DNA of 64,000 nucleotides from [Phialemoniopsis] sp. UDSM-2020 (lineage: Eukaryota; Ascomycota; Sordariomycetes; Thyridiales; Thyridiaceae). Shown piece after piece: positions 1 through 10,542 of this stretch. The stretch lies in the NCBI GenBank assembly GCA_018873225.1, contig JAEILZ010000001.1, positions 5,084,001 to 5,148,000 of the forward strand. Direction: 5' to 3'. Position 1 is the first letter of the stretch. Each line of letters opens with the position of its first letter. The notes beneath the pieces are model-generated. The model saw only the letters and a program-made list of their open reading frames with translations. It ran no database searches and was not told the DNA's origin. The translations under genes were made by a program, and so were the position numbers.

Positions 1-2072
1 GTTCTGGAAATAGTTTTCCTCGTGCGGCAGTTCTGTGTGTGAATATCAGTCAGAAGCTCTAAATCCCGGGCATCGCGTTCTCTAAGTAAAGCAAAGGCCG
101 GGATTTGTCAGCGCTGTGTTGTGCTTCCATGTCGTCTTATTCGTCAAAACGACATCACTGCCAAGGAATTTGGACAACCATTCCGGCAGGCATACTCTCG
201 CTGTCATCAAAGTTGTCGCATGGAGTGATGACTTGTTTCTCCATTTCAATAACATTCGTTGAGAGAATACCTTGACCTCAACGAGCAGAAGGTATGTTAA
301 AGTAGGTTAAAGTTAGTAATGCAACTTATACTGGCTTTGATTAATCCATCAGATAGCGTATAAGCTCCAAATTGTATGTCTTTCATGAGATACATTCTGT
401 CGAACTCAGAGATGATGCGTAACGTATAGGATTCCCCTAAAAGTTGTCTCATGCTTCAACCTCGGACATTATACATCTCTCAAAAACAAATATCGCGCTA
501 TATACTTTTGTTCTGGTTCTAAGCTATGGCTCGAAACCTATCAAGGCACCTAACTATTCTGCAGGAAAGCTGAACCATGATCAGTAGATGTTTTAGTCTA
601 ACATGAAAAGCCTCATGTTGTAGTATCCTTTCTTCTCGAGACAAGCTTAATTAACCAGGATTGATGATCATTCTTCGAGTAGACTTCCCTGGTGCTTTCA
701 AGTACTGTATGGGATATAATCGGGAGAAAAGAGCGCTGAGTGCGTATTGCCATGGTATTGAGGACAGTTCCGTCGATGCATGCTCAACCGATCTCCCAAC
801 ATGTGTTGCGTGGCATTCAGACAGTCCAGGCTTGCTTCCTCCGAAGGTCGACCTTTCTAATATAGGAACGGAAGCTGGCCTCCAATTAGTTTGATAGACC
901 CGATCAAACTTTGATCTTGGGATTGTTACAGTGGCATGTAACTTCTGGAGCCGTTGACCCGGTTGACACGCCACAAAGAGGCTTCTGTCGAAGCTTCCAT
1001 GCACCTCGCTAACCGGATAAATACAACGAGTACCACAAATGTTGTTCTCTGGAACATAGGCCAGTAAAGACATTTTGTGAGATAGACTTGTGTGAAAGAA
1101 AGCACGGGACGGTAGCCATGCAGCCACGGACATGGTCAACAAGGTGCCTAATCCAAGAGTACTCGAATCGCAACAACACAGTCGGGAGGTTGATTCTCCA
1201 TATGAATGCCGATGTTCTTTGTCGTTCAGAATGAGCATTTCAGCGCTTGTAGGTGTAAATGGGTACTGGCTTCGGTTAAATGACCGGGAAAACAAGGCTG
1301 TGGGTAACAGCGTTGCACTTGTATTTAGCCAGCCCATTGCAACACCCCGCTTCCTCGAAGCTTTTCAGTGCTTATTTTGGACACTTTGCTCCATGGCTCT
1401 GATCGTGTTGACGTCCAGCTGATCACAGCCCTGGTAGCAGTAGCGAATCATGGATTGTGCAAACCAAACCATTCAGGTTTGCTATTTCAGTGATTCGGAA
1501 GCATGCAGTCCGGCACTGACATATTTTGACCGTAGCTTCATCAGATGCATGATCACATGTTGCTATTCTTTACTCAGTTGAGTGCGCAATTTGGCTGATC
1601 ATTGAGCTGCATGTGGAGCGTACTGATGGCCAGTCTTCAAGTAGTACAGAAGCATTCGTGATGCTTGAAAAGTAGAGTTATCGTATTGGTCTGTGATGTT
1701 GTACGCTCCCTGTTACTTTGGCAGTAATCTCTTTAGAGGCTCAGCGAGTGCGTATAGGTATAGACTGCAGTTTAAGGTTGCCTCGATAAATTACACAGTT
1801 CCAAAACCGGGTTACGCAACAGAACACTGGTTCGCCACCCTTTAGGCTAAAGGCATGATACCACGAGACAATGTCCATTCAGCGTTCTTGAGTATCATCA
1901 GAATCACCCTACTTGCTTGAAGAGAGATGGTTACTCTCTTGGCAACACGGAGGTTTCAGGCTTGGCAATTTGTAGCTAAGTATAATAACAGCCTGGTTAC
2001 GTGCTGTTCAGAACAAGATGGAGGTAGAACTCATCACAAACAGGAAAGTAGTGTCCATCATTGACATTAACA
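1..2072. other. Upstream non-coding stretch
   Basis: No gene can be supported here. The longest open frame, 651-1337 on the minus strand (228 codons), has no recognisable motif, no convincing splice structure and an erratic composition, so it is treated as chance. The last few hundred bases are expected to hold the promoter of the esterase gene starting at 2073. A TATAATA string lies at 1981-1987, 92 bases before that start codon. Confidence 0.6.
1981..1987 (+). promoter_or_regulatory. Candidate TATA element of the CE15 gene
   Basis: TATAATA lies 92 bases upstream of the ATG at 2073, a normal distance for a fungal TATA box with a short leader. It is supported only by position and sequence. 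Confidence 0.35.
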
Positions 2073-3551
2073 ATGAAGTCCTTAACCACGACAATCCCTC
2101 TTCTGACCTTGGTCGCTTTAGCAGCGGCCGAGCAAAGTCTATGGGCTCAGTGTGGAGGGAAAGGTTGGTCAGGCCAGACCACCTGTGTTTCCGGAAGGTA
2201 TGTTGGATTCTCTTCTCCAACGATTTGATCTGTCTAACGGGAGTGTGTCTACAGCTATTGTCGTTTCCAGAATGACTATTACTCTCAGTGCGTCCCTGGG
2301 TCTGATCCCAATCAGCCGCAGCAACCTACCACGACCAGCAAAGCTCCAGAAAACTCACCAACGACACCACCCCCGGGCACAACCTCCGTGCCATCTACAC
2401 CAACCAACCCACCAGGCGGCGGTGGCAGTTGCCCGTCCATCCCAGGAAGTCTAGGTCCATCTTCATCCAACCTGCCTGATCCCTTCACGTTTGCCGGCGG
2501 CAGCAAAGTCACCTCAAAGGCAGACTGGACCTGCCGACAAGCCGAGATCAGCGCCCTCCTCCAGAAGTATGAACTCGGTCCGCTTCCACCGAAGCCTGGG
2601 TCCGTCACCGCCTCCTACTCTGGAAACACGCTGAGCATCACCTGCTCCGAGGGCGGCAAGTCCATCTCCTTCTCCGTGAGCATCAGCAAACCCTCCGGCG
2701 CCTCGGGCTCCATCCCTGCCATCATCAACTACGGTAGCTACGGCAGTAGTATCCCCATCCCCGCCGGCGTCGCGACCATCGGCTTCAACAACGACGACGT
2801 CGCCGCGCAGCAGGACGGCTCGAGTCGCGGCAAGGGCAAGTTCTACGACCTGTACGGCAGCTCCCACGGCGCGGGAGCTCTGACGGCCTGGGCTTGGGGC
2901 GTGTCGCGCATCGTCGATGCGCTCGAGCTGGCCAAGGCCCAGACGGGCATCGACCCTGCGCGCCTCGGCGTGACGGGCTGCTCGCGCAACGGCAAGGGCG
3001 CCTTCGTCGCGGGCGCGCTGGAGCCACGCATCGCCCTGACGCTGCCACAGGAGTCCGGGGCCGGCGGCGCAGGTTGCTGGCGTATAGAAGACTGGCAGAA
3101 TGCCAACGGACAAAAGGTCCAAGATGCGAAAGAGATCGTCGGCGAGAATGTGTGGTTCTCGCCGGCCTTCAACAGCTACGTCAACAACGTGAACCAGCTA
3201 CCGTTCGACCACCACATGCTCGCCGCGCTCGTGAGCCCGCGGCCCTTGTACGTCATGGAGAACCCGGACTACGAGTGGCTCGGCACCATGAGCACGTACG
3301 GGTGCATGGGCGGCGGGCGCAAGGCGTACCAGGCGCTGGGCGAGCTGGACAAGTTTGGGTACAGCCAGGTCGGCGGGCACGGGCACTGCTCGTTCCCGAG
3401 CGCGCAGCAGGCGGAGTTGAGCGCGTTTATTGGCAAGTTCCTGCTCGGTAACTCGAATGCCGGAACGACCAACATCTTCCGGACGGATCAAAAGTACAAC
3501 AACTTCAATGTAGACACGTGGTCGCCCTGGACAGTGCCGACGCTGTCGTAG
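2073..3551 (+). CDS. Secreted 4-O-methyl-glucuronoyl methylesterase (CE15) with N-terminal CBM1
   Basis: Exons 2073-2197 and 2255-3551 encode 473 residues; the 57-base GTATGT...ACAG intron falls inside the binding module. Residues 1-19 are a signal peptide (MKSLTTTIPLLTLVALAAA). Residues 23-55 form a family 1 cellulose-binding module with Cys27, 38, 44 and 54 and the WAQCGGKGWSG signature. A Pro/Thr/Gly linker follows to about residue 85, then the CE15 domain. The nucleophile motif GCSRNGKG contains Ser285, the PQESG stretch Glu308, and GHGHC the probable catalytic His419. Known family role: cleaving the ester between lignin alcohols and glucuronoxylan outside the cell. The start is chosen because the ATG at 2073 is the only one that gives a secretion signal directly before the CBM. 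The downstream GH16 and CE1 genes fit a plant-biomass setting. The family call is firm; substrate preference is not visible. Confidence 0.93.
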
Positions 3552-3878
3552 GGATGAGCCAGGGGAGGGAAAGTGGTCATCTGCAGAGGACAATTGTCTC
3601 GTGCTAAAGCTATATACTGTGAAGTTATGTGCATATGGGTCAAGCGAATGATATATACAAGAATTCGCAAAAGAATGATAATGACAAACCAAACGAGCGA
3701 CGCAATGATCCGAGAAAAACTCCGCATCCAGTCCACGTAAATCTCGTAACCATTCATGAAGATGATAAAGACGCTCGCGCCATGCTAATATTCCATCCAG
3801 TGAAATCCGCCAAACTCCGTCCACAGAGTGCGTGTCAAGTATATACATCGAAGTGTAGCCATTCCTGTGTTCGAGCGC

Positions 3879-4802
3879 CTAGTTCGAGCGATAGGTGGCC
3901 ACGTAACCGACCTCCATCATCGATCCATAGCCGTCCAAGGTATTGCCGTCGGGGTTTCCGGGCTGGAAAAGAGCAATGGATTAGCTGAGAACAATTCTGA
4001 GGTTTCAAAGAGCATTGAAACTTACCCAGTTGCCACCAACGGCGACGTTGAGAATGAAATACAGGGGCGAGTGAGCCAGCGCGTTCCAGGCGTTCAGGTC
4101 ATTGATCCTGGATCCGGTGACCTGGAAGAACTGCCTGTTGTCGATGAACCAGGTGATGCTCTCGGTCTGCCAGTTGTTGGAGCGGCGGTCGATCATGACG
4201 CGCCAATTGTGCCATCCCTGATCCGGGATCCCCGTGGCGCCGCCGATGCCGTTGTTCTCATTACACGGACCGTTCGGGCTGACGCCGCAGTGCACCGTGC
4301 CGTGGCCGGTCAGCTCGCCGTTGACCGTCTCCAGAATATCAATCTCGCCGCTGGCGGGCCACCCCGTGCCGTGGCGGATCGAGTCGCCGAGCATCCAGAA
4401 GGCGGGCCACATGCCCTTCTTGCGGTTCGTCGGGTTGTCGCCGAAGCGGATCTGCGCCTCGGCAATGGTGACACGCCCGGCCTGCGGCGTGAAGACGTAC
4501 TTGCTCTCGATGCGCGCCGAGGTCCACCCCTGCGTGGGCGAGGCGTTGTCGTCGTGCCAGGGGACGATCTGCACCGTGTCGCCGCCGGAGAGCTGCAGGT
4601 TCGCGCTCGAGGCCGTGTACTCCTGCAGCTCGTTGTTGACGTGCAGGCCCGTGATGATGTTCCAGCTCGCCGAGCTGGGCTGGGAGCCGCCGGCGCCGAC
4701 GAAGGGGTCCTGCCAGAGGAGCCTGTAGCCCGAGTAGTTGGGGGCGGACCAGGCCGCCGCCAGGGACGGGAGGAGGAAGAGGAGGGAGCTAAAGGAGTGC
4801 AT
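3879..4802 (-). CDS. Secreted GH16 endo-1,3(4)-beta-glucanase
   Basis: Two exons (4802-4026 and 3962-3879) separated by a 63-base phase-0 intron give 286 residues. The start is the ATG that begins a signal peptide (MHSFSSLLFLLPSLAAAW); the frame stays open upstream but encodes no secretion signal. The catalytic GH16 signature GEIDILETVNG places Glu153 as nucleophile, Asp155 as helper and Glu158 as acid/base. The beta-jelly-roll strands WNIITGLHVNNELQEY and RKKGMWPAFWMLG are typical of the endo-beta-1,3(4)-glucanase subgroup. The short last exon supplies the closing strand (SMMEVGYVATYRSN). It has no membrane anchor or carbohydrate module, so it is a free secreted enzyme. Substrates could be fungal wall glucan or plant mixed-linkage glucan. 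It is convergent with the CE15 gene, with 327 bases between the stop codons. It looks intact. Confidence 0.93.
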
Positions 4803-6921
4803 CGTGATGAAGATATATACAACGCAGTAGAAAAAGTCAAAAGGTATATACACCGCTGGTGATAGGAAGCAAGAAGAAAGGAATGGTATCAGGTCGGATT
4901 GTTTCAAAGTACTGCTAAGGAGAGTGTGTATTCAAGGATAGTAAGTAGCACCAAGGGCTGTAGAGAACGAAAGGGAGCGGGTGTGGTGCAAAGGAAACAA
5001 CGAAACATCTCGAATGAGGTTGCGGCTGAATATATACTAAGGGGTCGACGATGCCCTGGGCCACGCGGTGTCTTCGACGAGCTGCACGCCGAGGGGAAAT
5101 GACCCAGAGCACGCCGAGTCCCAATCGTGAGGTCTAAGCCTCTGATTGGACATGGCACAGGGGAACGAAACAGAAATGGTCTAGAATGCTACCATCCAAG
5201 GTGGCACTAGTGCCCGTGGTGAGGCAATGTGCCTGTTGTCTTGGCGCTGGGCATGTCTGGTGCTGGTCTGGGGGACGACCATGTGCTTAATGCTGGAGAT
5301 CCTGTTGTCTCTGATCTGACAAGATTCCCGCGGCGGAGGATTTCCACGCGGGAACAGATCTGATGTTTGCGGCTCAGAGACATGGCGATGGTCATCACTT
5401 AGCCACATCAGGTCAGATTCAATGAGATCGCCTGAGTGTCCCGATCTCCGGGGCCCTTGCAGAGATCGTAAGCTCTCCGGAGGTTTTTTTTCTTTACACT
5501 GGGGGCCTAATGCCGTGCTTTCAGTGATGATCTCCGATGATCTCCCGCTATCCAATCCGTGCTGGAGATCCCCTGGGCTTTGATTGCAGGGTCGTCTGCG
5601 CCAAACCTAGAGACATGTATGGACTGTGGAGAAGGCAGACCCACGTGTGGCATGGTATCCTGTCTGGCATGTGCTAGCTCCATGCAAGTCAACGTTGCTT
5701 GATGAATGCCGGGTGATGATGACCGATAGCTAGATATCAGTAATCTTGTTTGCGCATGCCCATCCCTAGAGTTGCAATGAGTCTGATCAACTGCTTCCAC
5801 CACATGCAATACTAATGTTCGGATGAACGTCGAGTTGCACTGAGGTTCGTCCCAAGCAGCAGCATGAGAGCAGCGATTCAGGGGTAAAAATTAGCACCGC
5901 GTTTCCTAAGTCTGGGCCACCTCCTGGCAGGGGAGCATGCCGGCGCTAGCGTTTCTTAACCCCTGGCCAAGAATGGAGATGCAGCCCAATCAGGACGCAT
6001 ACCAAGCATCGTTTCAACTGTCTGCATTTTAAAAAGGACTGAACTAACCCCATTTCTCTCAAGAGCGGAGGAATTCAGCAGACGCCTCTTCTCTCAGCTA
6101 TTTTCAATGCGTCGCCGAAAAAGAAAAAGTCAATCCCTCTTGTGGTGCGTTGCTGAGCTCATCACATCATCGACAGATGCGGCGCATCCAGCCCATTCAA
6201 GGGCACACATGACGGACAGCGACGGCTCCGTGTGCAACATGTGATGAAAGAGGCGTTCTGCAGGGACTAAGTTTGCATGCGTCTTAAGTAATTTCCCCGC
6301 GAGTGTGGGCGATGGCACCCAGAGTGAGAGCACCGGCTGTCGAGGCCTTGTGACCCCGCCTCCACGGAGACCGTTGCACCGGACATAAGCACATAATGGC
6401 CGCCCTCCAAGCGGCACCTGTCTGACATGTGTCGGTCATCGAATGAGCCCTGCTGCCGGGGATTTTGTGAGCGGAATCCAGACCGCGCCTAGCCGGCCGC
6501 TGTCATAGCTGTGCGACATGACAGAACGTCAGCAGCAGGGTGATAACCTTAACTCTGCCCCAGATCTTGGACATCACATGGCTCCCTGAACCGCCCACCC
6601 ATCTCCCCAGGAGAAAATGCATGCGGAGTCGTGCGCCCGGAAGTTGCCACCTTCCCGGAACGGCCCTGGTCTCTTCTTAGTCGTCGGTCTTGGTCTCGGG
6701 ATGATCTCGGCGCTCGCTTTGGCCACGATGGCACCGTGCCGTCCGCCTTCCTTCGGACTGCTGATATGAACAGCGCTTGGCTTGCCACGAGGTTAAATTA
6801 GTCGAATGCGACTGTTACCAGAGAAGTTGTTCGGACATTTGATGTATCTGTATACGCTAGAATTACTGTGCCTGCAAAGGAAACCCGCCGAGCCCCTATC
6901 CTGCTAGACCGCACCAAAACA
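4803..6921. other. Intergenic, no gene seen
   Basis: About 2.1 kb between the start of the GH16 gene and the stop of the HET gene. Open frames are short, overlapping and without motifs. The part nearest 4803 holds several TATATA strings (around 4812, 4844 and 5030) that could serve the GH16 promoter on the minus strand. I see no repeats or RNA genes. Confidence 0.6.
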
Positions 6922-9261
6922 TCATGCTAGGATAATCTGCTTCTCTGCTGTCTCAATGTCCTTCCATTTGTCATCGTCCACAGTAGTGAGACCGAGCCTG
7001 CGGTATACACCGCCAGACTCAGTGACCATCATGAGATTGTGGCTGTAAATGTGCTCGCAGCCTTTGACGTGCCGAAGGTCACCAGACTCGGGGCCTTCGC
7101 GAACTATCTGGCAAGACTCTGATACTTCCTTGTGACAGTTCGATGACAGCAGGATGAACTCTCCAGTGACTTTGTTATCGTGCGTGAAGAGCGTCTCTGG
7201 CACTTTGAGACGGCCCATTTCCTCTCCTGCTGGATCGTGGACGATGGTCTCAAGCAGCTTGACGTCGTCATCATCATCGTCGTCGTGGGCTTTCTTGGAA
7301 TCATCGGGATTTGCGAGACCGATAGAAAGCTTTGCAGATTTTGCTGTGAAACAAAGCACTCCGTAGTCCATGACAAATGACTCCGAGCCGTCCGGTGGAG
7401 CAAGAGACGCATCGTGACGATCACTCTTCTCAGGATCAGGCCCGGTCTCTGACACAACCACGTCACCTCCGACGTACTGCAGCCAGCGTCCATCAGCCTT
7501 TCCAAAGTTTACTGGGTCATGCCAGGTGACCTGCGACACAATAAGCTCCCCGCAGTGCGTATGGAACGTGACGGCGTCCCGGGGCGACAGCCACGACCAC
7601 GACGGGAACGGCAGGTCGCGCGCCGCGCCCGCGAGCTGCACGCGGTGCTTGGCCCTGCGCATGTGCGCGTGCCCGCAGCCGAACACGCGCTGCTTCCACA
7701 GCAGCGACACGTCGAGCGCCTCGTGCGGGTGGCCCCAAATGAAGCCCTGCGGGTACAGCGCCGCCTGCTGCAGCTCCATGACGCCCATGAAGGCCCACAG
7801 TGCGTCGCTGTCCTCCTTGAAGCGCCGGAAGGAGAAGCGCTGCACCATGTCGAGGTACTTTGCCGACCGGCAGGGGCTCATCCCCTGCGTCGTGGTCGCG
7901 GAGCCGGCGAAATTGCCGTGGATGCCCCAGAGCGAGTTTGTGAAGTTGAGCTGCACGGTCGCCTGCGGGGACTCGAAGACGAGGTCCTCGCGCCACGAGT
8001 CGGTGCGGCAGGACCAGTAGATCAGGTTCTGCGTGAAGACGATGCAGCGCTTGGATAACATGGCCTCTTGGAAGGTCCAGCCGCGCGTGTTCCACGAGCT
8101 CATGCTGAGGATCTGGTTCATGCTCGGCTGCACCGTGATGAACTCCTTGCCGTCGATCCGCGCCGTGTACTGCCACGATGCCCGGTTCGTCTCGCCGACG
8201 CCCGGGATGCCGCTGTCTGCGTCTGGCCCGGCGGCGGCGATGGCGACGAGATAGGCTGCGCTGTATATGTTGCTCATGATGGGCAGCTGGCTGTTCTTGT
8301 CGTCCATGTCATCCTGCACGATGCACAGTGAGTCGACCCAGAGGTACCTGAGACCGATGGCTTCGACGAACTTCATAGCGTCTCGGATTGTGTGGGGGAT
8401 GTTGGCGTGTTCGAGGCCGTTGCCATCGCTGTACTGGCTGAGTGTAGCTCTGGTGAGCAAGGGTGGTGTCTCTCTGCCCCAAACGTACGACAGAGCGACG
8501 TATTGATCGGAAGTATTCGCAGAGACAACACGTAGCTCTTGAACATCGATCACCCGGATGGTATGATCGCCCGAGCCAGTTGCATGCACACGACAGTCTA
8601 CGTGGTCTGTGGTACAAGTTGACATCCACTCCTTGATGCGGCCAAGGTTCAGGGTGTTTAGTACGACACGGCCGCTGGCCTGGGTTCGATAAATGTCCTC
8701 GTCCGGTGTCGTTTTGCCGAAGGAAAGCGGATCTTCCAACATCTGCCGCTCCGACAGAGCAATGCCACCAGCAACGGCTGCACTGATTTCCGCGGGTTGG
8801 AGCACGACTTCGAGAATGCCGAGCGAGTTCGTCCAGGAGATTTTATTCTGAGCGCACTGGTGTGCTCTTCTTCCAATTCCCTTCATCTGCTCCAGGACCT
8901 TGTTAGCCATGCCGTCGGGGCCTTGATATTCGTGCGCAAACAGTCGCTGTTGTACGACCACGTTCGTTGTCACCGGGTCCGCCTCCTCTTCTGGGGGAAG
9001 AATGCCTGAAGCGGCTACGATGAGCCGGCAGCCGGGGCACCAGGACCTTTCTTGGACCCCTTTTAGTGGTCCGACATGGAAATGAACGAGGACAATGGAT
9101 TGCTCTTCGTCTTCGGGCCTTTCGGCCTGGATCGAGTCGACGAAGTCGATGCGCTGACAGACGGCGCATAGCTCATTTTCCGAAGTTGACGTCTCTTGTC
9201 GCGCCGGCAGAGAGGCTGCCAGCTCCTCGAGTCTGTTGCAACTATGGCGTGGGCAACCCAT
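6922..9261 (-). CDS. HET-domain heterokaryon-incompatibility-type protein
   Basis: A single-exon gene. From the ATG at 9261 (MGCPRHSCNRLEELAASL) it encodes 779 residues. The frame stays open to an ATG at 9528 (868 residues), but the extra N-terminus is low in family-like sequence, so the shorter form is preferred. Cys pairs in the N-terminal part (LCAVCQRIDF and SWCPGCRLIV) may bind a metal. The HET domain follows with its three hallmark blocks: YVALSYVWG, LRYLWVDSLCIVQDD and WNTRGWTFQEAMLSKR. HET proteins are cytosolic cell-death inducers in vegetative incompatibility, and many act without a known partner. A run of seven Asp residues encoded by a GAC/GAT-rich microsatellite (about 7270-7290) sits in the C-terminal region. 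The reading frame is intact. No NACHT or other partner domain is fused to it. Confidence 0.9.
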   Translation of the reverse strand: MGCPRHSCNRLEELAASLPARQETSTSENELCAVCQRIDFVDSIQAERPEDEEQSIVLVHFHVGPLKGVQERSWCPGCRLIVAASGILPPEEEADPVTTNVVVQQRLFAHEYQGPDGMANKVLEQMKGIGRRAHQCAQNKISWTNSLGILEVVLQPAEISAAVAGGIALSERQMLEDPLSFGKTTPDEDIYRTQASGRVVLNTLNLGRIKEWMSTCTTDHVDCRVHATGSGDHTIRVIDVQELRVVSANTSDQYVALSYVWGRETPPLLTRATLSQYSDGNGLEHANIPHTIRDAMKFVEAIGLRYLWVDSLCIVQDDMDDKNSQLPIMSNIYSAAYLVAIAAAGPDADSGIPGVGETNRASWQYTARIDGKEFITVQPSMNQILSMSSWNTRGWTFQEAMLSKRCIVFTQNLIYWSCRTDSWREDLVFESPQATVQLNFTNSLWGIHGNFAGSATTTQGMSPCRSAKYLDMVQRFSFRRFKEDSDALWAFMGVMELQQAALYPQGFIWGHPHEALDVSLLWKQRVFGCGHAHMRRAKHRVQLAGAARDLPFPSWSWLSPRDAVTFHTHCGELIVSQVTWHDPVNFGKADGRWLQYVGGDVVVSETGPDPEKSDRHDASLAPPDGSESFVMDYGVLCFTAKSAKLSIGLANPDDSKKAHDDDDDDDVKLLETIVHDPAGEEMGRLKVPETLFTHDNKVTGEFILLSSNCHKEVSESCQIVREGPESGDLRHVKGCEHIYSHNLMMVTESGGVYRRLGLTTVDDDKWKDIETAEKQIILA

Positions 9262-10542
9262 ATTTGTCGATCGAGAAAGTAATACAGAACCAAGTTTCGT
9301 TGTGCAAATCGCGCTGCGGGGAAGCCGGCGGCTTGAATTTGAACAAAGATCAATCTTGCGAATGCGCCTGATCTCCAGTCTCTGCCAGTATCTAGTTAGG
9401 CAGCGAGGCATCATCCGCGGCTGATAGGTCCAGTTGCGAATACGGACGGCTTGGACTTTGGGGGCCGCTTCGTCCCCCGCATCTAAACATCGCCATGCCA
9501 AGTTGGGTCCTGCATGAAGCTCAGCCACCAGGCGTTAACTTGCCACATGGTTCTGAAGGCCACTGAGGACGAGTCTCGTAGAATCACTTGATGACACGCT
9601 CCAATGATTGATCATATGTGTTCTGAGTCTGAATAAACACGGAGGCCATATCCTCGGCGACTCTTCTGCTGGTCTGGATCGACTTACTCAAAAGATTCGC
9701 CTGCGGTTAGCGAATATAGTTTGATATACATATAGTCAGAGCACGTACCGTCAACGGGTTATCTCTGCTCCTTCTTGGGCTGACAAGTGTCGAATGCTGT
9801 GCATCTCCTGCATGAAACTAAACTCTAGTAGGCAATTCATAAACCCTGCCATGCTTGTGCCTTGTGGAAGTGGGTGTGGGGCAACTCTGACTTGGATGCT
9901 GGATGTCTGCAAGAATTGATGCTTGATCTTGAGTTCAGCGATCGAAAGAGTGATGGCTTGACGTGGATGACCGGGGCCGTAATCAAGCGAGTGTGCAAGC
10001 CGGAGTGGAGGTCTCTCTTTGCGCCTCCGCAATGACGCCGGACTTGTCTTCGGACTGCCGGTAAGTTAGAGCCCGACCGCCATGGATACTCAAGGAAGGC
10101 TGCCGTAATCTCGGGCGACGTATTTCAGATTCAAGGAACCCGAAAGCCCGATCAATCCCTTGATGATGTTTTGAATGATGATTCACTCAGGCTGTCGCCG
10201 AAGCGGCGAAGGAGACTCATGTAGGCCCATAATTCTGGCCGGTTCGGCACCGAGGAACGAATCAGAGACCGGCATTCCTGCGCTGTTGCCGACCCGGTGT
10301 AGACAAAAGCTGCACTCGATGACGAAGGTGGTTAAACAATGTCCGAGAGCGGTGTCTGCAGATTCGATAAAAGAAGACTGACCTAGCCTCCTTATGAATG
10401 TTGCCAAGGCCATAGTCGGGTCAATGATCAATCTTGCGTGCCTGCGAGAGACGACTCCATCCATCTCACACCCACCAAATCGCACCAACTGCCGCAGCAC
10501 CAGCCGCTTGCCAAGCCTCACTAGAACACACCAGCCAAGACA
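9262..10542. other. Intergenic, divergent promoter space
   Basis: About 1.3 kb between the divergently transcribed HET and MFS genes; its first 270 bases may be the HET N-terminus if the longer start is used. Short open frames here carry no motifs. No RNA gene or repeat seen. Confidence 0.5.

Noticed and set aside
651..1337. 228-codon minus-strand frame near the left edge
   Set aside because: No domain, leader or splice logic; composition looks random.
3828..4862. 344-codon plus-strand open frame over the GH16 gene
   Set aside because: Antisense of the glucanase exon; the GH16 frame carries the catalytic signature and signal peptide.
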